Positions 1 to 6,773 of a stretch of 7,046 nt of DNA are shown here, piece by piece; positions within the stretch are counted from its first letter, which is position 1, and each line of letters begins with the position of its first letter. The notes beneath the pieces are model-generated. The model made no database searches. It saw nothing but the letters and a program-made list of their open reading frames with translations, and was not told the DNA's origin. The DNA comes from Bdellovibrionales bacterium (GTDB lineage: Bacteria; Bdellovibrionota; Bacteriovoracia; Bacteriovoracales; Bacteriovoracaceae): assembly GCA_005791855.1 (NCBI GenBank), contig SXUH01000308.1, positions 1 to 7,046 on the forward strand, written 5' to 3'. Position numbers and translations under genes: made by a program.

Positions 1-71
1 AGTAATTGGAATAGAACTCCTGCTGTTCAGCCGTAAAAAATTCATGGTAGACTTAACTGTGATTTTTTCAT

Positions 72-76
72 GGAGG
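72..76 (+). promoter_or_regulatory. Shine-Dalgarno and leader of the phosphodiesterase lipoprotein gene
   Basis: GGAGG lies four bases before the ATG at 81 and fixes that start, which also opens directly into a lipoprotein signal peptide. The leader at 1-80 is A+T-richer than the coding sequence. The only promoter-like element I see is an extended -10 at 45-53 (TG, one base, TAGACT, 4 of 6 to TATAAT) with no convincing -35, so the real promoter may lie outside the window. An A6T run at 35-41 and an AT6 run at 62-68 form a weak A/T-only inverted repeat of no clear meaning. Confidence 0.8.
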
Positions 77-80
77 AAAA

Positions 81-2828
81 ATGCAGGTCAAAAATGGAAT
101 CAGTGTTCTCTTCATCCTTCTCGCGTTGTTAGTAAGTGCCTGCACTTACCGCCACAATCAAAAGTCAGAAGGGAAGGAAGGCCAGAGTAGTAGATCGTTT
201 GCCTCGGGTGACCTGACTTCGTTTATGCAGTCGCTTCCGGCAGCGGACCCGGCAAGAAAGCACGTCCACCTCATGCACCTCGATGGGTTCCGGGCAGACG
301 TCTTCAAGATCCTCCTGGAGAAGGGACGCCTCCCGCACTTCCAGTTCCTCCTAGGCCGCGGGAAGGTCGCCTACGACGCCAGTACCGTCGACAAGTCTGA
401 AACCTTCAAAGTCGTCGAATCCTATCTCACATCCCGGCGAGACACCTTCATCACCGGTTGGTGGCAGTTTAACCGCTCGAACTTCGCATTCAAGAACTAC
501 TGGATCGACCCGCCGGAGGTCGTGAACTACGAGCTCGGTTTAACCTTTCCCACTGCGCCGACCATCTACGATGTGATCGCCGATAAGTCCGGGCCCCAGT
601 CCGTGGCCGCGGGCTTCACCCTCCACCGAAGAAACGTCCCCGCGGGCCTCTACACCCGGAACTTCGCCGCTGGCCTCCAGTCGGTGAGCGAGCACCTCTA
701 CTTCGACCAGGCCCACGCCACCATGGGAAGCTTCATCGAGCTCCTGCGCAAGATCGGGAAGAGTCCGTCGCGGCAGATCCCGAAGTTCACGAGCTCGCTC
801 CTGGCACCAGCGGACGAGTGGGGCCACCTGCAGGGGATCGCGGAGATCGACCCGGGCCGCGGCGACCGGACCTGCTTCAAACGCACCAAGAAGACGGAGA
901 TCCTCTTCAAGATCTACAACGACCCGGCCTTCGAAGGGATCGCCCTGGCGGACTCGCACTTCGTCGAAGTCAAGCGCGCCTGGGGCGGCCGCGGCGCCAT
1001 CACCGAGGTCTGCGTGGACCGCTTCACCGTGGAGATCGCCAACGAGCCGCCGTCTCCGAACGCCGAGAACACCGTGGGGACCTTCAAGCAGAAAGGGGTG
1101 AACCCACTCTACATCCTCGGGATGATCCAGGTCGACCTCGAGCTCGGTCGCCTCATCGACGAGATGAGACGCATCCAGTTCCTCTGCCTCGAGGGCGGGG
1201 ACCACTGCTACAACGACCGGAACCCCAAGGGGATCGGGAACTACGTTCGAAACGGCCAGGCCGAGACCTCCCTCTTCGAGAACACGCTCTTCCTCTTCAC
1301 CGGCGACCACGGGATGGTGGACACGAAGTACATGATGACCGAGAGCACTCCGCTCGCGAGGAGCAACGGCCGCTCGAGCCTGTCGAAGAACGAACCACTG
1401 CTGGTGATGCTCAACCGGGGCCTGGGGTTAAAGACGCCGTCCGAGCAGCAGACCGAGGGCCCGTTCGGGATCACGGACTCGAAGCTCCCGCCGTCGATCA
1501 TGTACCCGTTCGAAGACAAGAGCTGGCAGTCTCCGGAGATCCAGGTGCGCGTGGCCGAAGCGCAGGCGATGGCCGAGGCCACCTTCGCCGAGGCCCAGGC
1601 CGCGATCAAGGACAAGCAGTACCAGAAGTACTGGTGGCTGTCGGTCCTGCGGAAGAGCATCATCGATCCGAAGATCGCCGCGTCCATGGGAAGCATCAAG
1701 CCCTACGCGATCCGCCTCCTCACGAGCCTCTACCTCCAGGGAGACCTGTGCGCCAGGAACCCGAACTGCTACATCAACGAAGAGGCGAAGTTCCTGAAGA
1801 CCTACTACGACCGGCACGTGAAGTTCATCTACGGCGGGGCCGCGCTCAACAACGGAGAGTTCTTCATCCCGAGCTCGAAGGGGTGGGGCGAGAGGCCCAC
1901 CGGGGCCGAGATCCTCGAGTACACACCGGGGAACCGGAAGAGCGTGATCAAGACCCTCCAGGACATGGAGAGCATCGGCCTGATCTTCTTCCGCGGGAAC
2001 AACGAACTCTTCCACCCGAAGAAACTTCCACCGCCGACCACCGACATCATCGTCATGGACCACGCGGGGAACATGAGTGTCATCCACGTGAAGCGCGACG
2101 AGAAGACCGGGGTGCTGCTCTTCGCGTACGAGATCTCCGCCGGCGTCGATCCCCTGGGCTACGGGGACCTCTGCCAGCCGATGGAGAGCAAGCCCATCTG
2201 GCGGACCTACGAGCAGTGGAACCAGCTCTCGATCTCCCGCAAGCACTTCTACCACAACGCCGTCGCCGGCATGGGAACCTACCTCTTCTCGAACAACCCG
2301 CACATCGGTGACATCACCGTCATGCACCGGACCGGTTGGAACTTCGGCGACAACGGCGGAGGCCACGGCGGGATCCACCGGGAGGAGAAGCAGACGGTGA
2401 TGATGGCCTCGGGCCCGCAGATCAAGAAGGGAACCCTCCGCAGCCGGGCGAACTTCGAGGTCAACCCGAAGACCGGCAAGGTCATCCGCAGCGGCGTGAA
2501 CATCTACCCGACCGTGGTGGACATTGCTCCCACCGCCCTCGACTGGCTGGGGTACGGAAAGGAAGCCCTCCTCGATCACCAGATCCAGGGCTTCACCGAG
2601 AACCTCCAGCGCTGGAAGCGGGCCCAGTCCAAGACCTTCGTCGATGACTTCATCGCGGGCTTCGAGAAGGAAGTGAAGGGGACCTCCCAGGAAGGCATGA
2701 TCGATCTGCGGCGGCTCAAGCCCCGCCTCAAGCGACTCTTCCAGTTCATGGAGAACCAGAAGTTCGAGCCACCGCGAGGGTACCTGAGCCAGCGACCCGA
2801 TGGGAATTTCCTAAACTTAGACGAGTGA
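81..2828 (+). CDS. Lipoprotein of the alkaline phosphatase / type I phosphodiesterase superfamily
   Basis: This 915-residue protein is predicted to be a two-metal phosphohydrolase, probably a phosphodiesterase or phosphatase, anchored in the envelope by lipid. The signal peptide ends in a lipobox (V-S-A-C, Cys21); Thr22 follows, so there is no Asp+2 inner-membrane retention signal and outer-membrane location is likely. The catalytic positions match the NPP order: Asp68 (LDGFRAD), Thr108 as nucleophile (SETF, like KTF in NPPs), Asp245 and His249 (DEWGH, the D-x-x-G-H motif), Asp409-His410 (TGDHGM) and His762 (GGHGG). Typical fold segments are VDLELGRLIDEM (351-362) before the GDH motif and IYPTVVDIAPTALDWLG (808-824) near the end. 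Gaps between ligand groups are far larger than in ordinary NPPs: about 160 residues between His249 and Asp409, and about 350 between His410 and His762. Residues 488-510 form an Ala/Glu-rich helix with AEAQA twice. Seven cysteines follow Cys21, including close pairs 369/376 and 557/563. The fold and metal site are fairly sure; the substrate is unknown. Confidence 0.88.
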   Translation: MQVKNGISVLFILLALLVSACTYRHNQKSEGKEGQSSRSFASGDLTSFMQSLPAADPARKHVHLMHLDGFRADVFKILLEKGRLPHFQFLLGRGKVAYDASTVDKSETFKVVESYLTSRRDTFITGWWQFNRSNFAFKNYWIDPPEVVNYELGLTFPTAPTIYDVIADKSGPQSVAAGFTLHRRNVPAGLYTRNFAAGLQSVSEHLYFDQAHATMGSFIELLRKIGKSPSRQIPKFTSSLLAPADEWGHLQGIAEIDPGRGDRTCFKRTKKTEILFKIYNDPAFEGIALADSHFVEVKRAWGGRGAITEVCVDRFTVEIANEPPSPNAENTVGTFKQKGVNPLYILGMIQVDLELGRLIDEMRRIQFLCLEGGDHCYNDRNPKGIGNYVRNGQAETSLFENTLFLFTGDHGMVDTKYMMTESTPLARSNGRSSLSKNEPLLVMLNRGLGLKTPSEQQTEGPFGITDSKLPPSIMYPFEDKSWQSPEIQVRVAEAQAMAEATFAEAQAAIKDKQYQKYWWLSVLRKSIIDPKIAASMGSIKPYAIRLLTSLYLQGDLCARNPNCYINEEAKFLKTYYDRHVKFIYGGAALNNGEFFIPSSKGWGERPTGAEILEYTPGNRKSVIKTLQDMESIGLIFFRGNNELFHPKKLPPPTTDIIVMDHAGNMSVIHVKRDEKTGVLLFAYEISAGVDPLGYGDLCQPMESKPIWRTYEQWNQLSISRKHFYHNAVAGMGTYLFSNNPHIGDITVMHRTGWNFGDNGGGHGGIHREEKQTVMMASGPQIKKGTLRSRANFEVNPKTGKVIRSGVNIYPTVVDIAPTALDWLGYGKEALLDHQIQGFTENLQRWKRAQSKTFVDDFIAGFEKEVKGTSQEGMIDLRRLKPRLKRLFQFMENQKFEPPRGYLSQRPDGNFLNLDE
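132..149. repeat. Perfect 8-bp inverted repeat inside the lipobox codons
   Basis: GTAAGTGC at 132-139 and GCACTTAC at 142-149 are exact reverse complements separated by CT. As RNA this gives a 7-bp stem with a CCTG loop, about 50 bases into the coding region, overlapping the codons for the lipobox Cys21. It could be an operator-like dyad or an RNA hairpin, or chance; no function is shown. Confidence 0.35.
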
Positions 2829-2839
2829 TCTTTTTTACC

Positions 2840-2877
2840 TGAACCAGTCGGCGTGAGCGATCACGCCGACTGGTTTA
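2840..2877 (+). terminator. Strong 15-bp hairpin with GCGA tetraloop, probable 3' end of the first gene
   Basis: The arms 2842-2856 (AACCAGTCGGCGTGA) and 2861-2875 are perfectly complementary; a G-T and a T-A pair extend the stem to 2840-2877. The loop is GCGA, a stable GNRA tetraloop. The stem starts 12 bases after the TGA of the phosphodiesterase gene, which suits a transcription end or a 3' stabiliser. The downstream T run is only TTT, mostly inside the stem; the longer run of six T lies before the stem at 2831-2836. It is therefore not a textbook intrinsic terminator in either direction. The hairpin itself is certain; termination is inference. Confidence 0.7.
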
Positions 2878-2900
2878 CTCCAGAATCACCTCTTCGAATC

Positions 2901-2937
2901 CTGTCAATCTTCCCCCTGAAATACCGATAAGATCAGC
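2901..2937 (+). promoter_or_regulatory. Possible weak promoter giving a leaderless mRNA
   Basis: CTGTCA (2901-2906, 4 of 6 to TTGACA) and GATAAG (2926-2931, 4 of 6 to TATAAT) are 19 bp apart. Initiation about seven bases after the -10 would fall at or next to the ATG at 2938. No Shine-Dalgarno-like purine run precedes that ATG, unlike the other two genes here, which both have GGAGG. The match is weak and the long spacer is not ideal; this is a candidate only. Confidence 0.25.
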
Positions 2938-5900
2938 ATGAGAAAGCTCCATCTTATTGCTATCGTGCTCGCTTCCTTCACTCTTGCCTCCTGTTCCCAG
3001 ACAGGAAGCGAGGCCACCCTGAAGATCTCCGGCGCGTTCACCTTCGGTGGTGCCGCGACGTCCGCGTACTCGGGCGGGGGACTCATGGTGTGGGGCAAGG
3101 ACACGAGCGGGAACGGGTTCGGGAAGGTCCTGGATTCGAGCGACAGCATCACCCTGAGCCTCAAGGGCGGGACCTGGACCTTCTACGCCATGTCGTGGAT
3201 GGGGGAGGACGGGACGACGGACCTGAATGGTAACGGAACCACCTCGGACACGATGATCGGAGCGATCAGGTGCGCGAAGGCGACGACGGAGCTCAGTGGT
3301 TCTTCGATGCAAGTCGGCCTCGATCTGGCCAACGAGCACTGCTCGCTCAACGATTTCCTCGGAAAGTACGCCTCCGTCGGTTCTGTGACCGCTGGGTCGA
3401 AGAACATCGGGTCGCTTCAGCTCGAACTCTGCGACAACATCGCGGGGGTAAACTCTTCAACGGACAAGTGCACCGACAATCCCTTCGATGCGAATCGGAA
3501 AGCGGCCCGGGGTCATGCCATGTCCTACCGGCTGGCGCTGAAGTCCTATGACAAGGTCAGCGGGGCGGTGAAGGTCGGCGGGACCTCACTCTACTCGGCC
3601 TGCATGTCTGGAGTGCCAACTACAGACTTCGCCACAGGGACTCCGGGGACCAAGCTTTCTCAAGTTCCCGCTGGGGACGGCGTCGATGCGCCTTTCTACA
3701 CGGAGATTGAGCTCTTCCCCGGTGACGAAACATGTAGCCTCGGACCTCATGGAGTGAGGAAGGCCGTCCTACCTAACGGTCTTTCGAACGCAGCTCCGAC
3801 GACCGCGAAGTACTTCCTCGATACGTCGCTCGCCCAGCACCAGCACAAGCTCTATCTAAAGATGGGGGGAGCGGAGATCTGCACGGGGACCGCGCTCTCC
3901 GCGAACTTCGCGGGCGGAGACGGTAGCCAGGGAGCCCCGCTCCTCGTCTGTAACGTTCCCCAGTTCCACAACATGGTTCCGGTCGCCCACGGCCAGGCGA
4001 GCGCCTCGGCCAGCGTAAGCTTTAAGCTCCTGGCGGACATCGACCTCAACCCCTACAGCAAAGGCGCGAACTACCCATCCGGGTGGACTCCTCCGGCCTG
4101 GTACAATCAGAACTGCATGAAGCTCGGTTCGAACTTCATTCCCCTGGGCCATGATCCAGCAAACTGTACGACCGGTGCCAATCCGGCGACGGTCTTTGGG
4201 GACTTCGACGGCGGGGGGAAGACCATCACGGGTATCCGCAATAACTTCGACACCCTTAACTTCGCCGGGCTCATCGCCTCGTTCCGGGACGGTACGATCC
4301 GGAACCTCAGGATCCGGAACGCCGAGTTCGCCGGGAAGAGCCAGGTCGGTACTCTCGTCGGCACGACCCCGGCCCCGACGGTGGTGACTGTTCACAACGT
4401 GGTCCTGGAGAATCCTCGTCTGGAAGCGAGGGAAGATTCGGGTGCCGGTGGGCAGTATGCCGGTGGCGTGGTCGGTTACGGTCAGAACGTGGACATGAAA
4501 CATGTCTTCGTCACCAACGCGCGGGTCCGCAGCGATGGCACACACGCCGGTGGCTTCTTTGGCCAGCTCAGTAGGGGTACCATCCAGAGCTCTTCCGTCA
4601 CCGGAGAAGTGAGCAGCACGTACAGCGCCGGATACGTCGGGGGCCTTGCCGGGCAGGCCGGGAATAACTCCGGCACGCTGACGACCTTCCTCAAAGTGAA
4701 GTTCGAAGGCTTCGTTGATGGAACCCAGTACGTCGGCGGCTTGATCGGCTGGGCCGACGACCTGGCGCTAACCTCCTCCTACGCTCATGCCCTGGTGAAC
4801 TCCCGGCACCCTAGCACTAGCGCCTACGCCGGGGGGTTGATCGGCAAGGTCGGCTCCGCCGCAACTGTTGGTGTCCACCGGATCACCGACTCTTTTTTCT
4901 ACGGCCGGATCAGGTACAAGTGTCCGATAGGTAACACCTGCGATATTGGAGATCTCGTTGGATACAGTCCGGTGCTGGTACCGAGTCCCCACCTAGGCTA
5001 CTACATCACCCGGACAACTCCGTTGACAACTTCTCTCTACGGAACTCAGCTTAGCGCTTCGGATTTCCTCACGAGTCAAACGACTCCCATTGGCCTCTCC
5101 TCGGCCTTCGTCAACCTCGACAACGATATCCCACGCCTCGACTTCGAAGCGACGACCCACCCCTGCCGAAGTAACAATGCTCACATCTCGGTGACAAGCC
5201 AAATCTTCGGCCTGGGGAAGGGGACCGCGGCGAACCCGATCCAGATCTGCAACGGCGCGCAGTTCGCAAGCATCCAGACCTATCCCGGATACCATTTCCG
5301 ATTCGCAAACTACGTCCTCCCACACGGAGACATCGCCGACCGGTGGGCGGCGACCTTCAGCGGCTCCATCGACGGCAAAGACTTTGGCCTCCTGGGATTA
5401 ACCGTCGCCGCCGCCGCTTCGAACACGCACGTCTCCTGGTGGGATCAGATCTCCAGCACGGGCGTGATCAAAAACTTGAATCTCTACGGATCGCTCGCGG
5501 TCGGGAACAGTGTCGGCTCGAGCTCCGTCTCGGCGATCGCTCGGCACAACGACGGGACCCTCCAGAACATCCGCCTCAAGGCCCTCACCTGGGACGCAAA
5601 GACCGCGGGCGGTGGGGTGGTGAACACGAACACTGGGTTGATCAAGGGCCTTTCCCTCGATGGAGAATTCTCCGTCCTCACCCAGGCCGCAGCGGTCGCC
5701 TACCAGAATCAGAGTTCCGGGAAGATCGTCGAAGCCAAGGTCGACGCGAACCTCGGTTGCAAGATCAGCGGAGACTGCACCTCGAACAGCGGATTCGTCC
5801 ACACCAACGATGGCCTGATCTCGAAGGCCGAAGTTCGCTCGCGGGTCTATGACATGAACGAGTCGTATTCGATCGCCGACCATGCCCTCGTCACCCTCAG

Positions 5901-6672
5901 CAACTCCGGAACAGGGATCATCGAAGACGTCCACCTGGATCGGGCGGAGATCCACACGCGAGGCATGATGTCCCACGCCGTCGCCCGGACGAACGCCGGG
6001 ATCGTCAGACGGATCCTGAGCCAGGCGCAGCTCTACACTACGGTGGCCACGCTGCCGACGCTGGTCCCTGGGTCTCAGAACGACTGGGAACATAGATCGA
6101 GCCCAAGCGTCGGGTTCAATAACGGAGGGACGATCAGCTATCTCGTCTACGGCGAGAAGTCGTACTGGTCCATGGACCCTGGGAGTCTCATCGACTCGGG
6201 GACAGACACCCTCTCGGGGTGCACCGTCGTGTTCAACTCTAATCCGTCGTGGTTCGGTAGCATTACCGGGAGTAACTACGCAGACTTTGGAGTGCTAGGA
6301 GGAGGAGAGTTTTCTCCTCTCGAAGCGGTTCCTGGTGGATCTCCGGTTCTCTACTTCTTCGATACTGGAGCCGATGACTGCTCTACTCTCGGTGACGGCA
6401 CCGTCGCCAACCTGACCTACAGGCCAATGCCTCAGAATGGAACCCAGATCACGGATTTCACAGACTTCACGAACTTTTCTTCCTGGAGCAATACTTTAAA
6501 CGCGAGCTCCGTTCCCATCTGGATCGCCGAGATGAACGACCCCGCGCAGGTCTCCCAGGTCGTGGACTTCTACCTGGCCTACCTGAACGGCCAGCCCCTG
6601 CCGGCCCTGGTGCCGACCTGGGAGTTCGATCCCAACGACGGGATGCGGATCTTCACCCTCCACGACGACTAG
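2938..6672 (+). CDS. Large GLUG-repeat, double beta-helix lipoprotein
   Basis: This 1244-residue predicted surface or periplasm-facing lipoprotein has no visible enzyme motif. Its signal peptide ends in a lipobox (L-A-S-C, Cys19, then Ser20), which supports the ATG used: an in-frame stop at 2917-2919 leaves no earlier ATG, GTG or TTG. Residues 22 to about 310 are a beta-rich domain with cysteines 112, 135, 165, 178, 222 and 266. Two related modules follow. Module 1 opens near residue 325 with a G-x-G, Pro, VCN, QF header, then LLADIDL, FGDFDGGGKTI and GTIRNL, then GLUG motifs at 507, 536, 566, 598 and 630 (YAGGVVG, HAGGFFG, YVGGLAG, YVGGLIG, YAGGLIG). Module 2 opens near 757 with a matching header (G-x-G, NPIQICN, QF), then FSGSIDGKDFGLLGL and about eight diverged rungs to residue 1069. 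Residues 1090-1244 form a C-terminal cap with a TDFTDFTNF stretch. GLUG proteins are often surface-exposed and some are adhesin-like; adhesion here is inference. The start lacks a Shine-Dalgarno. Confidence 0.9.
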   Translation: MRKLHLIAIVLASFTLASCSQTGSEATLKISGAFTFGGAATSAYSGGGLMVWGKDTSGNGFGKVLDSSDSITLSLKGGTWTFYAMSWMGEDGTTDLNGNGTTSDTMIGAIRCAKATTELSGSSMQVGLDLANEHCSLNDFLGKYASVGSVTAGSKNIGSLQLELCDNIAGVNSSTDKCTDNPFDANRKAARGHAMSYRLALKSYDKVSGAVKVGGTSLYSACMSGVPTTDFATGTPGTKLSQVPAGDGVDAPFYTEIELFPGDETCSLGPHGVRKAVLPNGLSNAAPTTAKYFLDTSLAQHQHKLYLKMGGAEICTGTALSANFAGGDGSQGAPLLVCNVPQFHNMVPVAHGQASASASVSFKLLADIDLNPYSKGANYPSGWTPPAWYNQNCMKLGSNFIPLGHDPANCTTGANPATVFGDFDGGGKTITGIRNNFDTLNFAGLIASFRDGTIRNLRIRNAEFAGKSQVGTLVGTTPAPTVVTVHNVVLENPRLEAREDSGAGGQYAGGVVGYGQNVDMKHVFVTNARVRSDGTHAGGFFGQLSRGTIQSSSVTGEVSSTYSAGYVGGLAGQAGNNSGTLTTFLKVKFEGFVDGTQYVGGLIGWADDLALTSSYAHALVNSRHPSTSAYAGGLIGKVGSAATVGVHRITDSFFYGRIRYKCPIGNTCDIGDLVGYSPVLVPSPHLGYYITRTTPLTTSLYGTQLSASDFLTSQTTPIGLSSAFVNLDNDIPRLDFEATTHPCRSNNAHISVTSQIFGLGKGTAANPIQICNGAQFASIQTYPGYHFRFANYVLPHGDIADRWAATFSGSIDGKDFGLLGLTVAAAASNTHVSWWDQISSTGVIKNLNLYGSLAVGNSVGSSSVSAIARHNDGTLQNIRLKALTWDAKTAGGGVVNTNTGLIKGLSLDGEFSVLTQAAAVAYQNQSSGKIVEAKVDANLGCKISGDCTSNSGFVHTNDGLISKAEVRSRVYDMNESYSIADHALVTLSNSGTGIIEDVHLDRAEIHTRGMMSHAVARTNAGIVRRILSQAQLYTTVATLPTLVPGSQNDWEHRSSPSVGFNNGGTISYLVYGEKSYWSMDPGSLIDSGTDTLSGCTVVFNSNPSWFGSITGSNYADFGVLGGGEFSPLEAVPGGSPVLYFFDTGADDCSTLGDGTVANLTYRPMPQNGTQITDFTDFTNFSSWSNTLNASSVPIWIAEMNDPAQVSQVVDFYLAYLNGQPLPALVPTWEFDPNDGMRIFTLHDD
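4456..4965 (+). repeat. GLUG repeat array (module 1 beta-helix)
   Basis: Five copies of the pattern [YH]-[AV]-G-G-x-x-G begin at residues 507, 536, 566, 598 and 630 of the large lipoprotein, with steps of 29, 30, 32 and 32 residues. A shortened sixth copy, GDLVGY, lies at 671-676. Between the cores run alternating hydrophobic strands with Ser/Thr-rich turns (SSSVTGEV, TSSYAHALV), as in GLUG beta-solenoids. The DNA of the copies has diverged, so this is a protein-level repeat and not a recent tandem duplication. Confidence 0.85.
5461..6144 (+). repeat. Diverged beta-helix rungs (module 2)
   Basis: A G-x-[ILV]-x-x-[LIVA] core recurs at residues 842, 873, 900, 928, 959, 993, 1021 and 1064 of the large lipoprotein: GVIKNL, GTLQNI, GLIKGL, GKIVEA, GLISKA, GIIEDV, GIVRRI, GTISYL. 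Steps are 31, 27, 28, 31, 34, 28 and 43 residues. Asn is common before the Gly (HNDG, NTNTG, TNDG, RTNAG, FNNGG), as in beta-helix turns. The classical YVGGLVG core is missing, so profile searches for GLUG may miss this half. Confidence 0.7.
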
Positions 6673-6720
6673 TTTCACCGATTTGCCGAATCTTAAGGTA
6701 GGTCTTTCTTTCAACTCGTA

Positions 6721-6749
6721 TTTACAGGGCCTTGGATTTTCATTATAAC
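6721..6749 (+). promoter_or_regulatory. Near-consensus sigma70-type promoter for the small secreted protein gene
   Basis: TTTACA at 6721-6726 (5 of 6 to TTGACA) and TATAAC at 6744-6749 (5 of 6 to TATAAT) are separated by exactly 17 bp. Transcription would start near 6755-6757, giving a leader of about 18 bases. The rest of the 101-bp gap (6673-6720) holds no convincing terminator; GATTT/GAATC around 6682-6694 makes only a 5-bp stem. Confidence 0.75.
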
Positions 6750-6767
6750 TCCAGACACTTACTGGAG
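6749..6767 (+). promoter_or_regulatory. 19-bp dyad overlapping the -10 end and the ribosome binding site
   Basis: CTCCAG (6749-6754) and CTGGAG (6762-6767) are exact reverse complements seven bases apart. The right arm contains GGAG of the Shine-Dalgarno GGAGG (6764-6768), which stands five bases before the ATG at 6774. In a long transcript from upstream the stem would mask the binding site; in RNA started at the local promoter the left arm would be largely or wholly absent. The dyad could equally be a repressor operator over the start point, or chance. Confidence 0.4.
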
Positions 6768-6773
6768 GCTCCC

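Noticed and set aside
1..36. Possible tail of an upstream gene ending at TAA 34-36, or a divergent minus-strand start at 45
   Set aside because: Only 11 to 15 codons are visible in each case, with no Shine-Dalgarno for the divergent start; neither can be supported.
41..73. Direct repeat TTCATGG at 41-47 and 67-73 as an operator pair
   Set aside because: Seven bases with 26-bp spacing is easily chance in an A/T-rich leader, and the second copy merges with the Shine-Dalgarno.
540..2579. Long open frames on the minus strand and in another plus frame (for example 540-1310, 818-2311, 1428-2579)
   Set aside because: They overlap the phosphodiesterase gene, have low-complexity Arg/Pro/Val/Glu-rich translations typical of shadow frames in G+C-rich DNA, and show no signal peptide or recognisable domain.
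3864..4836. Three G6 tracts (3864-3869, 4213-4218, 4831-4836) as phase-variation sites
   Set aside because: Six G residues are short for slippage switching and arise from Gly-Gly and Met-Gly-Gly codons in a G+C-rich gene; frame is intact at all three.
4456..4965. Regular spacing of the GLUG region as a CRISPR-like or DNA satellite repeat
   Set aside because: Spacing near 90 bases is in whole codons and the similarity is at protein level only; the DNA copies are not identical.
2875..6093. Minus-strand open frames across the beta-helix gene (2875-3339, 3856-4545, 5398-6093)
   Set aside because: Shadows of the repeat-rich plus-strand gene; their translations have no recognisable domain.
6297..6309. 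Internal AGGAGGAGGAGAG as a ribosome binding site for an inner gene
   Set aside because: It encodes Gly-Gly-Gly-Glu in frame in the large lipoprotein gene and I see no plausible ORF starting just after it; a pausing effect is possible but unsupported.
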